64,000 nt of DNA from Myxococcales bacterium (GCA_016720595.1 JADKKI010000009.1:248001-312000); one strand, 5' to 3'. Shown: positions 51,325 to 61,649, counted from the stretch's first letter. Program-made: numbers and translations. Notes: generated from the letters alone by a model not told the origin.

Positions 51325-53846
51325 TTCTCCTTCATGTGCCAGACGCCGTCCCACCCATCCGCGGGCGGCTCGGTCTCGAAGTACGTGCAGCGCTCGACAT
51401 AGAGCTTGCTCGGTGGATCGTCACCAAGCTCGGAAAACATCGCCTTGGCTTCGGTGAACTTACGGGCGCGGTAGAGGGCGAGGGCCTCCTCGAACTTGCG
51501 CGCGGTCGCGACCAGCGCCGGGTCCGCCTGGCCCTTGAGGTCGAGCACCTCGAACACGCGCACGGCCTTGTCCTTGCCCTTCACGGCCACCAGGTCGAGC
51601 TCGCGGACCTCGACGGCACCGCCCAGCTCCGCGAGCGTGGTCTCGCTGATCATGAGGTACGTGCCGTATGGCTTGTTCGCACCCTCGAGCCGGGCGGCGA
51701 GGTTCACCATGTCTCCCATCACCGTGTAGTTGTACTTGTGTTTCGAGCCCATGTTGCCGACGATCGATCCGCCGGAGTTGACGCCGGCGCGTGCGTGAAG
51801 CGCGTGACCGAAGCGCGCTTGCCACCCGGCGCGGAGCTCGTCACATCGCTTGCGCATCGCGATCGCGCAGGACACGGCGTGGAGCGCGTGCTGCTTGTCA
51901 CGCAGTGGCGCGCCCCAGAACGCCATCACCGCATCCCCGATGTACTTGTCGACGATCCCGCCGTGCGCGAGCACGAGATCGGTCATCTCCGTCAGGTACT
52001 CGTTGAGCAGGGTGACGAGGTCCTTCGCCGACAGGTGCTCGCTGATCGTGGTGAAGCCGGCGAGATCGGAGAAGTACACGCTCATCTCGCGCTCTTCACC
52101 CCACTCGAGCGAGAGGTGCTCGGGGTGTTCGATCAGCTCGCGCACCAGCGCGGGTGAGGTGTACCGGCCGAGCGCCTCCTGCACGAACCGACGGTTCTGG
52201 CGCTCCACGGCAGACAGGACGATCACGGTCACGAACGACGCGAGCGCGCTCGAGATCGCCGGCGTCGCTACCGCGAGCCACAGATCGCGACTCGACAGCG
52301 CCCACCCGGCGATCATGACGTACCCACCGCTGATCACGACCGTCGCCAGCAGCACCAGCGGGAACGCCACGATCACGCGCTTGAACGCGCGCGACAGCGC
52401 CGTCATGGTGACTGCAGCGAGAAGGCACAGCAGCAGCGTGATGATCCCATCGACGGCGGGAGACGCGCGGTGGATGAACTTTCCCTCCTCGAGGTTATCG
52501 AGGACGTTCGCGTTGATCTCCGCACCGAGCTGCGCCTCGGACATCGGCGTGGGGCGGAGGTCGCGCAGCCCGTGAGCCGTGGCCGCGACGATGACGTAGG
52601 CACCCTTCAGCTCCTCGTCCTTGATGATCGGCGGCTTGCCTTCATCGAGCAGAGCCTGCGAGCGGAGGATGTCGTACGCGCTGATCTGCCGGTAGCTCCC
52701 GGCGGTGACGAACCGGATCACGAAGCGGCCGCTGGCGTCGAGCTCGAACGTCTTGTCGCCGACGTGGAGCGTGTGACCTTCGAGAGAGAACTTCTCGGTG
52801 GGATGCGCCACGAGGTACGACGCGAGCGGGAGCGATGGGAACAGGCGGCCGTCGTGCTCGGCGAGCGGCGCGTGCTCGCGCATCACGCTGTCGATGTCGT
52901 TGGTCTGGTGAACGTGGCCGAGCCGTGCGGGGGCGAACGCCAGCACGCCGAGCGGCGGATCGATGCCCTCGCGTTTCGGCACGGGCCCGGTCCCGAGGGT
53001 GCCCTCGCGCTCGGCGACCAGCGCTGCGACGTTGACCTCGGTCGCGAGCTCGGCCTCGGTGAGCTGGCGCATCGTGGGCGGCGGCTTGACGGGAGCTGGT
53101 GGCTTGTCGGGTGCCGCCGAGCCAGCCGCCGAACCTGCGGCGCACGGCGCGGGCTCGGGCTCCGGCTCGGGCTCGGCATCGGGTGCGAGCACATCGCCGG
53201 CGTTCTCCGGACGCAGCAGCCGGGTCCACATCGCGGTCAAGTCCGCCGCGCTCGTGAGCCCGCCGTACCACACGGTGAACGGACCCTTGCCGATCAGGAA
53301 CGTGCGCGTGTTGAACGCCTGCAACTTGAGCGCGGCCGCGACGGCCTCGTCCTTGGTGGGAAACGTGCCGAGTTCGGCGGCCCAGGCGCCGGGCTTGCGC
53401 TCCTGGAGGATCGAGCTGGAGGTCAGGGCGAGGCCGATCACCGTGTTGCCCGCTTCGTGCAGCGCGGTGGCGAGCTCCTCGGCATCACCGACCGAGAACT
53501 GACCGCGCTCCTGGAACAACCAGTCGTAGGTGATCACGCGGGCGCCGGCGCGCTTGGCATAGGTGGCGATGTAGCCGAACAACGCGCGTGGCCAGGGCCA
53601 GCTGATCGAGAGGTTGTCCTCGACGTTCGTGATGTCCTGCTCGGAGACCTTGATGAGGACGATGTCGGTCCGCGCCTGGCGATCCGCGGCGGCGCTACGG
53701 ATCCGCAGATCGTAGCTCCACAGCTCGCTGCGCTCGAGCGCCGAGGGTCGGAGCACCGCGAGCACGAGCCCGAGCAACCCCACAGAGAGCCCTGAGACCA
53801 GACCTGCGATCCAGGGCCGCGCCTTCGGTGACACGGTCGGAAACAT
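51321..53846 (-). CDS. CHASE2-domain class III adenylate/guanylate cyclase
   Basis: An 841-residue sensor. An N-terminal helix (about 12-30) leads into a long extracytoplasmic CHASE2 domain (about 40-430, starting SYDLRIRSAAADRQ), with an inserted Pro/Ala/Glu-rich segment (about 220-265). Two or three transmembrane helices follow (about 455-545), then the cyclase domain (about 580-760) with YFSDLAGFT (first metal Asp), DKYIGDAVMAFWG (second Asp), AGVNSGGSIVGNMG and YTVMGDMVNLAARLE. The metal and fold residues look intact. A C-terminal ~70-residue tail is helical. First gene of an operon with SH3 and M48 genes; divergent from the Sel1 kinase gene. Confidence 0.9.
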   Translation of the reverse strand: MFPTVSPKARPWIAGLVSGLSVGLLGLVLAVLRPSALERSELWSYDLRIRSAAADRQARTDIVLIKVSEQDITNVEDNLSISWPWPRALFGYIATYAKRAGARVITYDWLFQERGQFSVGDAEELATALHEAGNTVIGLALTSSSILQERKPGAWAAELGTFPTKDEAVAAALKLQAFNTRTFLIGKGPFTVWYGGLTSAADLTAMWTRLLRPENAGDVLAPDAEPEPEPEPAPCAAGSAAGSAAPDKPPAPVKPPPTMRQLTEAELATEVNVAALVAEREGTLGTGPVPKREGIDPPLGVLAFAPARLGHVHQTNDIDSVMREHAPLAEHDGRLFPSLPLASYLVAHPTEKFSLEGHTLHVGDKTFELDASGRFVIRFVTAGSYRQISAYDILRSQALLDEGKPPIIKDEELKGAYVIVAATAHGLRDLRPTPMSEAQLGAEINANVLDNLEEGKFIHRASPAVDGIITLLLCLLAAVTMTALSRAFKRVIVAFPLVLLATVVISGGYVMIAGWALSSRDLWLAVATPAISSALASFVTVIVLSAVERQNRRFVQEALGRYTSPALVRELIEHPEHLSLEWGEEREMSVYFSDLAGFTTISEHLSAKDLVTLLNEYLTEMTDLVLAHGGIVDKYIGDAVMAFWGAPLRDKQHALHAVSCAIAMRKRCDELRAGWQARFGHALHARAGVNSGGSIVGNMGSKHKYNYTVMGDMVNLAARLEGANKPYGTYLMISETTLAELGGAVEVRELDLVAVKGKDKAVRVFEVLDLKGQADPALVATARKFEEALALYRARKFTEAKAMFSELGDDPPSKLYVERCTYFETEPPADGWDGVWHMKEK

Positions 53847-53887
53847 CCCCGCGGCCAGGCTAACATGCAGCCGAGGGCGCTGGGCCG

Positions 53888-53916
53888 TTCAGCCAGGGGA
53901 CGCACCTTGCTATAAG
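53888..53916 (+). promoter_or_regulatory. Possible promoter of the Sel1 kinase gene
   Basis: TATAAG (53911-53916) resembles a -10 box and TTCAGC (53888-53893) lies 17 bases upstream as a poor -35. Transcription would start about seven bases later, at or just before ATG 53924, giving a leaderless message. The match is weak. Confidence 0.25.
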
Positions 53917-53923
53917 CAACGTG

Positions 53924-56629
53924 ATGTCGAACGCCAGTCCTCGTGGCGGAGCACCCGGGGAGCGCCTCGGCTCCTATGAACTGGTGAGGAAGCTCGGGCG
54001 CGGTGGCATGGGCGAGGTCTGGCTCGCCGAGCACGTGACGATCAAGAGCCAGGTGGCGATCAAGCTGGTCCTGGCGGCTCCGGAGGACCAGGAGGCGGCG
54101 TCCCGGTTCTTGCGTGAGGCCAAGGCGACGGCGCGGATCCGCCACCCGGGCGTGGTGACGGTCTCCGACTACGGACCGCGGCCGAGCGGTGGCGCGTTCC
54201 TCGTCATGGAGCTGCTCGACGGCGAGAGCCTCGCGGACCGGCTCGACCGAGGTCCGTTGTCGAGCGAGCGGGCGATCGATCTCGGTGTGCAGATCGCCGA
54301 GGCACTGGTCGCGGCGCACGCGGTCGGGGTGGTTCATCGCGACCTCAAGCCCGCCAACGTGTTCCTGGTTCCCGATGCCGCGGTCCGCGAGGGGACGCGG
54401 GTCAAGCTGGTGGACTTCGGTGTGGCGAAGGCGACCGGCAAGGTCACCGACGAGCTCGGAATGACCGTGACGGGCGCGCTCGTCGGGACACCGATCTACA
54501 TGGCGCCCGAGCAGTGCTCCTCGCGGAAGGGGCCGGTGGACCACCGTGCGGATCTCTACGCGCTGGGCGTCGTCCTCTATCAGATGGTGACCGGCAATCC
54601 ACCCTTCCGCGGCCCGACGCTTGGAGATCTGATCGATCAGCACCTCAACCAGATCCCCGTGCCGCCGCGAACTCAGGTGCCCACGGTCTCGGCGAAGCTC
54701 GATCATCTGATCGTCACGCTGCTGGCGAAGGACCGCGAGGATCGCCCGGCGACGGCGAACGAGGTCGCCGGCGTCCTGCACGAGCTGCGCGGGACCTCCG
54801 CACCCGCGGCGAAGCTCGAGCTCGAAGCCACGCACCATTCCGGAGGCCGGCCGTTCGACCCGGCCAGCGTGGGCGCCACGCTCGATTCAGGCGACGTGCG
54901 ATCGGCATCACCGGTCGCGAGCCATGCGGTAACTCAGGCGACCAGCTCGGATGCGCGGCCTCCGGTGTCCGTGGCTGCCCACCGACCGGGCGTCGCCGTC
55001 ACGGGCCCCGCGCGACGAGTGCCGCGCGGGTTGATCTATGGGGTGATCGGCGGCTTCGTCGTGAGCACGCTGATCATCGTCGGGCTCCTCGTCGGACGGG
55101 AGCGAACGTCGCCGACGGCGAGCCTGCCGGCGGCCGAGGTCGAGCGACGATGCTCGGAAGGCGACGCTGCGAACTGCCGCGAGCTGGCTCTCCGCGAGCT
55201 CGGGCATTCGCAGCCGCCCCCCGACTTCACGAAGGTCGCGGGAGCGCTGGTTCGCGCATGCGATGGCCACGACCAGATCGCTTGTGCACATCTCGGGCGG
55301 CTCCATCTCAGTGGTCGCGGCGTTCACCACGACTATGCGCGGGCGCGCACGCTCGCGACCACGAGCTGCGATGCAGGTGTGGCGCTTGGTTGCGAACTGA
55401 TCGGCGAGATCCTTGCGACCGGGATCGGCGGCGAGGTGGATGGCCCGGGTGGGCTCGCGCGGCGCACGCGGGCGTGCGAGCTGGGGAGTGCCTACGCGTG
55501 TCACGAAGCGTCTCGGTCGCTGCGGTTCGGGCTCGGGATGGAGATCGATGTCGCGGCCGCCGATCGGCTCCTTGCGACGGCGATCTCCACCGCCGATGCG
55601 AGCTGCACCCGCGGAGATCTGGAGGCGTGTCGAACGCGTGCGTTGATCTATGCGCTGGGCGACGGCCACACAGAAGATCCCGTACGCGCTGCGCCGCTGC
55701 TCGATCGAGCGTGTCGAGGGGGCGTGGCCGCCGCATGCGGTGATCTCGGAAACCTCTACTTCGCGGGGATGGGCGTCAGTCGTGACGTCGGTCGCGGATT
55801 GGTGTTGATCGAGCAGGGCTGCGAGGCCGGGGATGACAACTCGTGCACCGGTTGGGTCGGGGTGGTGGCGCACGGCATGGCGGGCACCGCGGATCCGGTC
55901 AAGGCGTTCAACCTCGCGGACGTCGCATGTCGCGACCGCGGTGATCGGAACTGCGGCATGCTGGCGGACCTCTACCAGAGCGGGATCGGTGCCACTGCTG
56001 ACAAGCTCCGAGCTTCCGAGCTCTACATGCGCGCGTGTCGCGGCGGGATCGGCGACAGCTGCATGCTCGCCGCCCTCCTGCCTCCGATCACCGGAGCACG
56101 CTCTCCCGAGGAGATCGAGCAGCTGCGGACGCGAGGGTGCTTCCTGGGCTCGTTCCTGTCGTGCGGCGCCCTCGGGAGGGCGCTCCAGCCGAAGGACCCA
56201 GCGAAGGCGCTCGCGCTGTTTCAGCGGGCGTGCGGCCTGTCGGCAAACTCGTGGGGGTGCGAGGACGTCGCAACGGCATACCTCGACGGTGTTGGCGTCG
56301 CGGCGGATCCGAAGCGCGGTCGTGACATCCTCGAGCGTGGATGTGCGATCGGGACGACGATCGCGTGCCGGCATCTAGGGCGCCGGCTTCGCGACGGACG
56401 CGTCCTGGCGAAGGATCCCGCTCGTGCGATCGAGCTGCTCGAGAAGTCATGCGCGGCGGCAGATCCGTACGGTTGCCGGGAGGCGGCCACGATGCTGCGG
56501 ACCGGCGACGGGATCGCGGCCGATGTGAAGCGTGCAGCAGTCCTCGAGGATCGGCAGTGTATGCTCGAGCCGTCGTTGTGCCCGAACCCAGCAAGCTCGG
56601 GCTCGGGTTCGGCAGGCTCCGGCCGCTGA
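53924..56629 (+). CDS. Ser/Thr protein kinase with extracytoplasmic Sel1-like repeats
   Basis: A 901-residue protein. The N-terminal kinase (about 18-285) shows GRGGMGEVWLA, VAIKLV, HRDLKPANVF, VDFGVAK and APEQC. A Ser/Pro/Ala-rich linker leads to one transmembrane helix (about 366-388, VIGGFVVSTLIIVGLLVG) and a large C-terminal region of about a dozen Sel1-like repeats, each with paired Cys (CAHLGRLHLSGRGV, CGDLGNLYFAGMGV, CGALGRAL). The repeats are probably disulfide-linked in the periplasm and serve as sensor or binding platform. The adjacent GTG one codon upstream is an alternative start. Confidence 0.92.
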   Translation: MSNASPRGGAPGERLGSYELVRKLGRGGMGEVWLAEHVTIKSQVAIKLVLAAPEDQEAASRFLREAKATARIRHPGVVTVSDYGPRPSGGAFLVMELLDGESLADRLDRGPLSSERAIDLGVQIAEALVAAHAVGVVHRDLKPANVFLVPDAAVREGTRVKLVDFGVAKATGKVTDELGMTVTGALVGTPIYMAPEQCSSRKGPVDHRADLYALGVVLYQMVTGNPPFRGPTLGDLIDQHLNQIPVPPRTQVPTVSAKLDHLIVTLLAKDREDRPATANEVAGVLHELRGTSAPAAKLELEATHHSGGRPFDPASVGATLDSGDVRSASPVASHAVTQATSSDARPPVSVAAHRPGVAVTGPARRVPRGLIYGVIGGFVVSTLIIVGLLVGRERTSPTASLPAAEVERRCSEGDAANCRELALRELGHSQPPPDFTKVAGALVRACDGHDQIACAHLGRLHLSGRGVHHDYARARTLATTSCDAGVALGCELIGEILATGIGGEVDGPGGLARRTRACELGSAYACHEASRSLRFGLGMEIDVAAADRLLATAISTADASCTRGDLEACRTRALIYALGDGHTEDPVRAAPLLDRACRGGVAAACGDLGNLYFAGMGVSRDVGRGLVLIEQGCEAGDDNSCTGWVGVVAHGMAGTADPVKAFNLADVACRDRGDRNCGMLADLYQSGIGATADKLRASELYMRACRGGIGDSCMLAALLPPITGARSPEEIEQLRTRGCFLGSFLSCGALGRALQPKDPAKALALFQRACGLSANSWGCEDVATAYLDGVGVAADPKRGRDILERGCAIGTTIACRHLGRRLRDGRVLAKDPARAIELLEKSCAAADPYGCREAATMLRTGDGIAADVKRAAVLEDRQCMLEPSLCPNPASSGSGSAGSGR

Positions 56630-56774
56630 ACCCCGTGTAAGATGCCGAGCATGGCGCGCAGCGTGCTCGTGTCGGTCGTCCGGATCCGCAGGTCGTAGCA
56701 GCCCGACAGCGAGGCCTGCGCCGAGCTCCGAGCGTTGACCCGCGATCGAGGAGCGTGCGCGTGTAGGATGCCTC

Positions 56775-59603
56775 ATGCCTCGCTCGCTGCTGGCGCTCTT
56801 CGCGGGTCTCGCCTTTGTTGCGGGATGTCCCCAGCGTCGGCTCGCAGGCCCCGAGGTCGTCCCGGCCAAGCCGGTGGCGCCCGTCCACACCGACGGCGCT
56901 GCCGAGCCAGCGACACCAGGCCTGCGCTTGCCGAAGGACTTCGTGCCCACGGCATATGCCGTGCGCCTCGACGTCGATCCGGCGAAGACCGGGTTCGATG
57001 GCTCGATCGCGATCACCGGCACGGTTGCGCGACCGACCTCGGTGATCTGGCTGCACGGGTATCACCTCGCCGTGCGCCAGGCGACCGCCACGATGGCGAG
57101 CTCCGAGATCTCGATCACGGTCACGCCGAGGGGAACGGATCTGCTCGAGCTCCGCGCGGCGGCGCCGCTCGCCCCCGGCGAGTGGACGTTGATGATCGAC
57201 TATGCCGGCGAGCTCGATCTCTCCAGCACTGCGGGTGCGTTCAAGCAGACGGTGGACGGCGCCTCGTACATCTACACGCAGCTCGAGGCGATCTACGCGC
57301 GCCGCGTGTTCCCGTGCGTGGACGAGCCCGACAACAAGGTGCCGTGGAAGCTCACGCTCGACGTGCCGGGCAAGCTGGTGGCGGTCTCGAACACACCGAT
57401 CACGAGCGAGGCACCGCTCGCGGGTGGCAAGCGTCGCGTCGAGTTCGCGCAGACCAAGCCGTTGCCGAGCTACCTCGTCGCGTTCGGGGTGGGGCCGTTC
57501 GAGATCGTCGACGCGGGCAAGACGAAGCGCGGGATCCCGGTCCGCGTGCTCACCCTCGCCAAGCGAGCGGCTGACGGCGCCTACGCGGCCCGGACCGCGG
57601 CGAAGCTCGTCGAGATCACCGAGGACTGGTTCGGCATCCCGTATCCGTACGAGAAGCTCGATCTCCTGACCATCCCGCTGACCGTGGGGTTCGGTGCGAT
57701 GGAGAATGCAGGCCTCATCACGTTCGTCGAGAGCTTGATCCTCATCGATCCGAAGTCTGGATCGAAGGCCCGGCAGCACCGGTGGATCTCGGTCGCGTCG
57801 CACGAGATCGCGCACCAGTGGTTCGGCGATCTGGTCACCATGGCCTACTGGGATGACATCTGGCTCAACGAGGGCTTCGCGAACTGGATGGAGACCAAGA
57901 CCTCCTCCACCTTCGATCCATCGCTCCACGACGAATACGAGGCGCTCGATCAACGCAACGGCGCCCTCAACGCCGACAGCCTCGTCACGGCCCGGCAGAT
58001 CCGGCAGCCCATCGTGGTCACCGATGACATCCTCAATGCGTTCGACGGCATCACGTACAACAAGGGTGCCTCGGTGCTCCGGATGTTCGAGCGCTACGTC
58101 GGTGCAGACGTGTTCCAGCGCGGCGTCCGCGAGCACCTGGCCGCGAAGGCGCATGGCAACGCCACCTCCGGAGACTTCGTGGCGACGATCAGCAAGGTCT
58201 CCGGCAAGGACGTCACGGCCGCGTTCGCGACGTTCCTCGATCAGGCAGGTGCGCCCGAGATCGTGGTGGGACAGACCTGCACCGGCACCCCGGCCGTAAC
58301 CCTCGAGCAGCATCGCTATCTCCCTGCGGGCGCGAGCGCGGCGGCGGCGACGCAGCCCTGGCTCCTGCCGGTCTGTGTGGTCTACGAGAACAAGGGCAAG
58401 CGCGCCGAGGCGTGCACGCTTCTCGGCGAGGCAACCGGCAAGCTCACGATCAACCAGAGCGCGTGTCCGCGCTGGGTGATGCCCAACGCGAACGCCACGG
58501 GCTACTACCGTGTCGCCTACACGGCCGCCCAGCTGACGTCGCTGCGCGACGAGGCGTGGCCCGAGCTGACCTGGAACGAGCGTCGCGCGATCTTCAACGA
58601 GGTCGCCGTTGCTGCGGGGCAGGGCAAGGTCCCGCTGATGCTCGCGCTGTCGTTCGTGCCCAAGCTCCTGGTCGGCAATGATCGGTTCACGCTCGGGGCG
58701 GCACTCGGGCTCCCCACCGGGTTCAACCGTTGGGTGCCAGCAGACCTCCGGCCGAAGTACGAGTTCTGGCTGCGGTCGACCTTCGGACCGGGTGCGCTCG
58801 CTGCCGGGCTCTCGCCGAAGGATACGGATTCCCTGGATGTGGAGGAGACCCGCAACGACCTGGTCGACGCCGTGGCGTGGACGGCGCGCGAACCGAAGCT
58901 CGTCGAGCAGGCGGTAGCGCTGGCGGACGGGTGGCGCGACCTTCCTCAAGCGGTGCGAGGGCTCGTGTTGACGATCGCCGTCGACGCGAAGCCCGAGCTG
59001 TTCGCGAAGATCTTGAGGGACGTACGCACCGAACCCGATCGTGTGCGGCGAGGCGAGATGTTCGGCGCGATCGCGCAGACCCGCGATGTGAAGCGTCAGG
59101 CCGCGGCCCTCGCGCTCATCCTGGACCCCACCCTGGATGTTCGCGAGACCATCAACATGATCTGGTCCGGGTCCGAGGAGGACAACTCCGCGGTGGCGCG
59201 CCGGTTCTTCAAGGACCACAAGGCCGAGATCCTCGCGCGCCTGCCGCAGGCCGGGTCCACCAATCCCGTGGCCAACTATGCAGACCTGTTCACGGGGACC
59301 TGCCAGGCCGCGCAGCGCGACGAGGTCATCGCCTATGTGCGGAAGGAGTTCTCGCAGCTGCCGGGCGGCGTGCGCGTCGTCGACCAGGCGATCGAGGAGA
59401 TGAACCAGTGCATCGCGATGCGCGCGGTGATCGAGCCCGAGCTCCGTGGTTGGCTGACGGGGGTGAAGATTCCCAAGCCCGGCAAGACCGGCGACAAGCC
59501 CGAGACCAAGACCAAGGGCAAGGGCAAGGGCAAGGGCGACGGCAAGGGGAAGGGCGAGGGCAAGGGCCCCGGCAAGAAGGCCGGGAAGTCCCGGAACAAC
59601 TGA
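56775..59603 (+). CDS. M1-family aminopeptidase lipoprotein
   Basis: A 942-residue protein with lipoprotein signal MPRSLLALFAGLAFVAGC. The peptidase domain has the exopeptidase motif GAMEN (starting Gly307), the zinc site HEIAHQW (His343) and the third ligand Glu in NEGFANW. The ERAP1-like C-terminal helical domain follows (about 500-890). The last ~45 residues are a Lys/Gly-rich tail (TKGKGKGKGDGKGKGEGKG). It should remove N-terminal residues from peptides outside the cytoplasm, perhaps for feeding or protein turnover. The basic tail could bind DNA, polysaccharide or lipid; this is inference. Confidence 0.92.
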   Translation: MPRSLLALFAGLAFVAGCPQRRLAGPEVVPAKPVAPVHTDGAAEPATPGLRLPKDFVPTAYAVRLDVDPAKTGFDGSIAITGTVARPTSVIWLHGYHLAVRQATATMASSEISITVTPRGTDLLELRAAAPLAPGEWTLMIDYAGELDLSSTAGAFKQTVDGASYIYTQLEAIYARRVFPCVDEPDNKVPWKLTLDVPGKLVAVSNTPITSEAPLAGGKRRVEFAQTKPLPSYLVAFGVGPFEIVDAGKTKRGIPVRVLTLAKRAADGAYAARTAAKLVEITEDWFGIPYPYEKLDLLTIPLTVGFGAMENAGLITFVESLILIDPKSGSKARQHRWISVASHEIAHQWFGDLVTMAYWDDIWLNEGFANWMETKTSSTFDPSLHDEYEALDQRNGALNADSLVTARQIRQPIVVTDDILNAFDGITYNKGASVLRMFERYVGADVFQRGVREHLAAKAHGNATSGDFVATISKVSGKDVTAAFATFLDQAGAPEIVVGQTCTGTPAVTLEQHRYLPAGASAAAATQPWLLPVCVVYENKGKRAEACTLLGEATGKLTINQSACPRWVMPNANATGYYRVAYTAAQLTSLRDEAWPELTWNERRAIFNEVAVAAGQGKVPLMLALSFVPKLLVGNDRFTLGAALGLPTGFNRWVPADLRPKYEFWLRSTFGPGALAAGLSPKDTDSLDVEETRNDLVDAVAWTAREPKLVEQAVALADGWRDLPQAVRGLVLTIAVDAKPELFAKILRDVRTEPDRVRRGEMFGAIAQTRDVKRQAAALALILDPTLDVRETINMIWSGSEEDNSAVARRFFKDHKAEILARLPQAGSTNPVANYADLFTGTCQAAQRDEVIAYVRKEFSQLPGGVRVVDQAIEEMNQCIAMRAVIEPELRGWLTGVKIPKPGKTGDKPETKTKGKGKGKGDGKGKGEGKGPGKKAGKSRNN

Positions 59604-59667
59604 GGCGGAGTGTGCTCTCGACGAGTGGCGCGCCGGGCGCTCCGTCGAAGCTGTTCGACCGCGGGTA

Positions 59668-59684
59668 GTTACGTCGCATGTAAC
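59668..59684. promoter_or_regulatory. Imperfect palindrome upstream of the OmpA-like gene
   Basis: GTTACGTCGCATGTAAC has matching five-base arms. With the flanking CCGC and GCGG it could also form a terminator stem for the aminopeptidase gene. Role undecided. Confidence 0.25.
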
Positions 59685-59746
59685 CTGCGGTGGGCTCCCT
59701 GGCACCGTGTGTTCGACGGTCGAAGTTCGGCCGCGAGAGGACCGCT

Positions 59747-61632
59747 ATGCCACGCCTGGCTCATGGGATCCGTTTGTTCGCAGTGCTCGCCGCGATCGTC
59801 GCCAGCACGAGGCCCGTCCACGCGCAGCCCGCGGGGAACCTTCCGATCGATACGTTCCGGCCCGCGATCGACTCGCGCGGCTATCTGACGATCAATGCGT
59901 CGCAGCCGCTCGGGCACAAGGAGCTGTCGTTCGGGCTCGGCTCGCTGTCGTGGGGGCATCGCCTGCTCGCGTTCGAGAACGGCGCGGCCACGTACTCGGT
60001 CGACAACGTGATCACCGCGACGTTGATCGCGGCGTTCGGCCTCAAGGCCGGGCCTCTCGAGCTCGAGCTCGGCGCGTCGTTACCGCTGGCGATCCTCTCG
60101 GGGGATCGCGGCCCCGACAACCTCGGCGTCGCGAGCGATCCCAACGACGACCTTCGTTACAAGGTCGACGGCCAGGGCCTCGGCAATGCCGGCATCCACC
60201 TGAAGACCCGCTTCCTCAAGACCAGCCGCCCTCCCCACGTGGGCCTCGGCCTGATCGCGAGCCTGTACCTACCCACCGCGACCAAGGATCGCTTCCTCGG
60301 CGAGGCGAAGCTGACCCCGCAGCTGATGGGCATCCTCGACAAGGAGTTCGGTCGGCGCGGCCGGCTGCGGATCGCGCTCAACGCCGGCATCCGGGTGAGG
60401 TCGACCAGCTCGTTCACCGATCTCGGCGCCGGCGGCGCGATGCCGACCAACGGCACGATCACCGCATCGGCCGAGCTCCCGGTGGGGCTTGGGATCGCGT
60501 ATGCGATCTCGCCGCAGAAGTTCGATGTGGTCGGCGAGGTGTTCGGCGTGGTGCTGCTCGGCTCTCACGAGAACTACCAGCCCACCAAGGCGATCAGTGG
60601 CATCAAGCTGTACCTCGCACGCAACTCGTTCCTCTCCCTCGGCGGAGGGCGCGGGCTGATGCCCTCGAAGGGCGGCAACCCGGATGTCCGCGCGTTCATC
60701 GGCATCGTGTTCGAGCCGAGCCTCGGCGACAAGGATGGCGACGGGCTCAAGGACGATGTGGACAAGTGCCCGCTCGAGCCCGAGGACTTCGATGCCTTCG
60801 AGGACGAGGATGGCTGCCCCGAGCCCGACAACGATCGCGATCAGATCCTCGACGAGGACGACAAGTGCCCCAACATTCCGGAGAACCGCGATGGGTTCCA
60901 GGACGAGGATGGCTGCCCCGACGATCACGTCAACGATCGCGATGGCGATCGGATCAACGACAACGTCGACAAGTGCCCTGACGATCCCGAGGACTACGAT
61001 TCGTTCGAGGACGAGGACGGCTGCCCCGATCCGGACAACGACCACGACAAGATCCTCGATGTCGACGATCTGTGCCCGAACGATCCGAGGACTACGACGG
61101 GTTCGAGGACGAGGACGGCTGCCCCCGATCTGGACAACGACAAGGACCGCATCCTCGACAAGGACGACAAGTGCCCGAACGAGCCCGAGACCTACAACAA
61201 CGTCGATGATCAGGACGGCTGCCCGGACCGCGGGATCACGGAGCTCACCGGCAGCGTCATCGTCACGCTCGATCCGATCCAGTTCGAGTTCAACCGGGCC
61301 GTGATCCGCCCGCCAGCTATCCGGTGCTCGATGCGGTGATCGCGACGATGAACGGCAACCCCGACATCGCGTTGATCGAGGTCCAGGGTCACACCGACGA
61401 GCGTGGCGATGATGCGTACAACCTCGAGCTGTCCGACAAGCGCGCCGCCGCGGTGGTCGCGTACCTGACCACGCACGGGACCAAGCTCGAGCCGAACAAG
61501 CCGGTCGCGGAGAGCCGCCTGACCTCGCAGGGCTACGGCGAGACCCAGCCGGTCGACAAGCGTCACAACGAGGCGGCGTGGGCACTCAACCGTCGGGTGG
61601 CGTTCGTCATCCTCAAGCGCGACACGGACTGA
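59747..61632 (+). pseudogene. OmpA-family protein with thrombospondin type 3 repeats, frame broken in this sequence
   Basis: A 628-residue protein when three one-base faults are corrected. Signal peptide (about 1-28), beta-barrel-like region (about 30-320), then acidic thrombospondin type 3 repeats (DKDGDGLKDDVDKCPLEPED and relatives), and a C-terminal OmpA domain (VQGHTDERGDD, LSDKRAAAV, RRVAFVILKR) that binds peptidoglycan. A lost C near 61085 and an extra C in the run at 61122-61126 shift about 13 codons out of frame and back; another base is lost near 61310-61316 before ASYPVLDAVI. ATG 59747 follows AGAGG. The faults sit at C-rich runs, so sequencing error is likelier than gene death. Confidence 0.85.
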
Positions 61633-61649
61633 GCTAAGATGGCCGCCTC

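Noticed and set aside
56088..59705. A 1205-codon minus-strand frame opposite the M1 aminopeptidase
   Set aside because: The plus strand has GAMEN and HEIAHQW in the right order; the antisense frame has no motif.
60730..61230. Regular repeats that might suggest a CRISPR-like or tandem DNA array
   Set aside because: The periodicity comes from coding thrombospondin type 3 repeats (DxDGD...CP).
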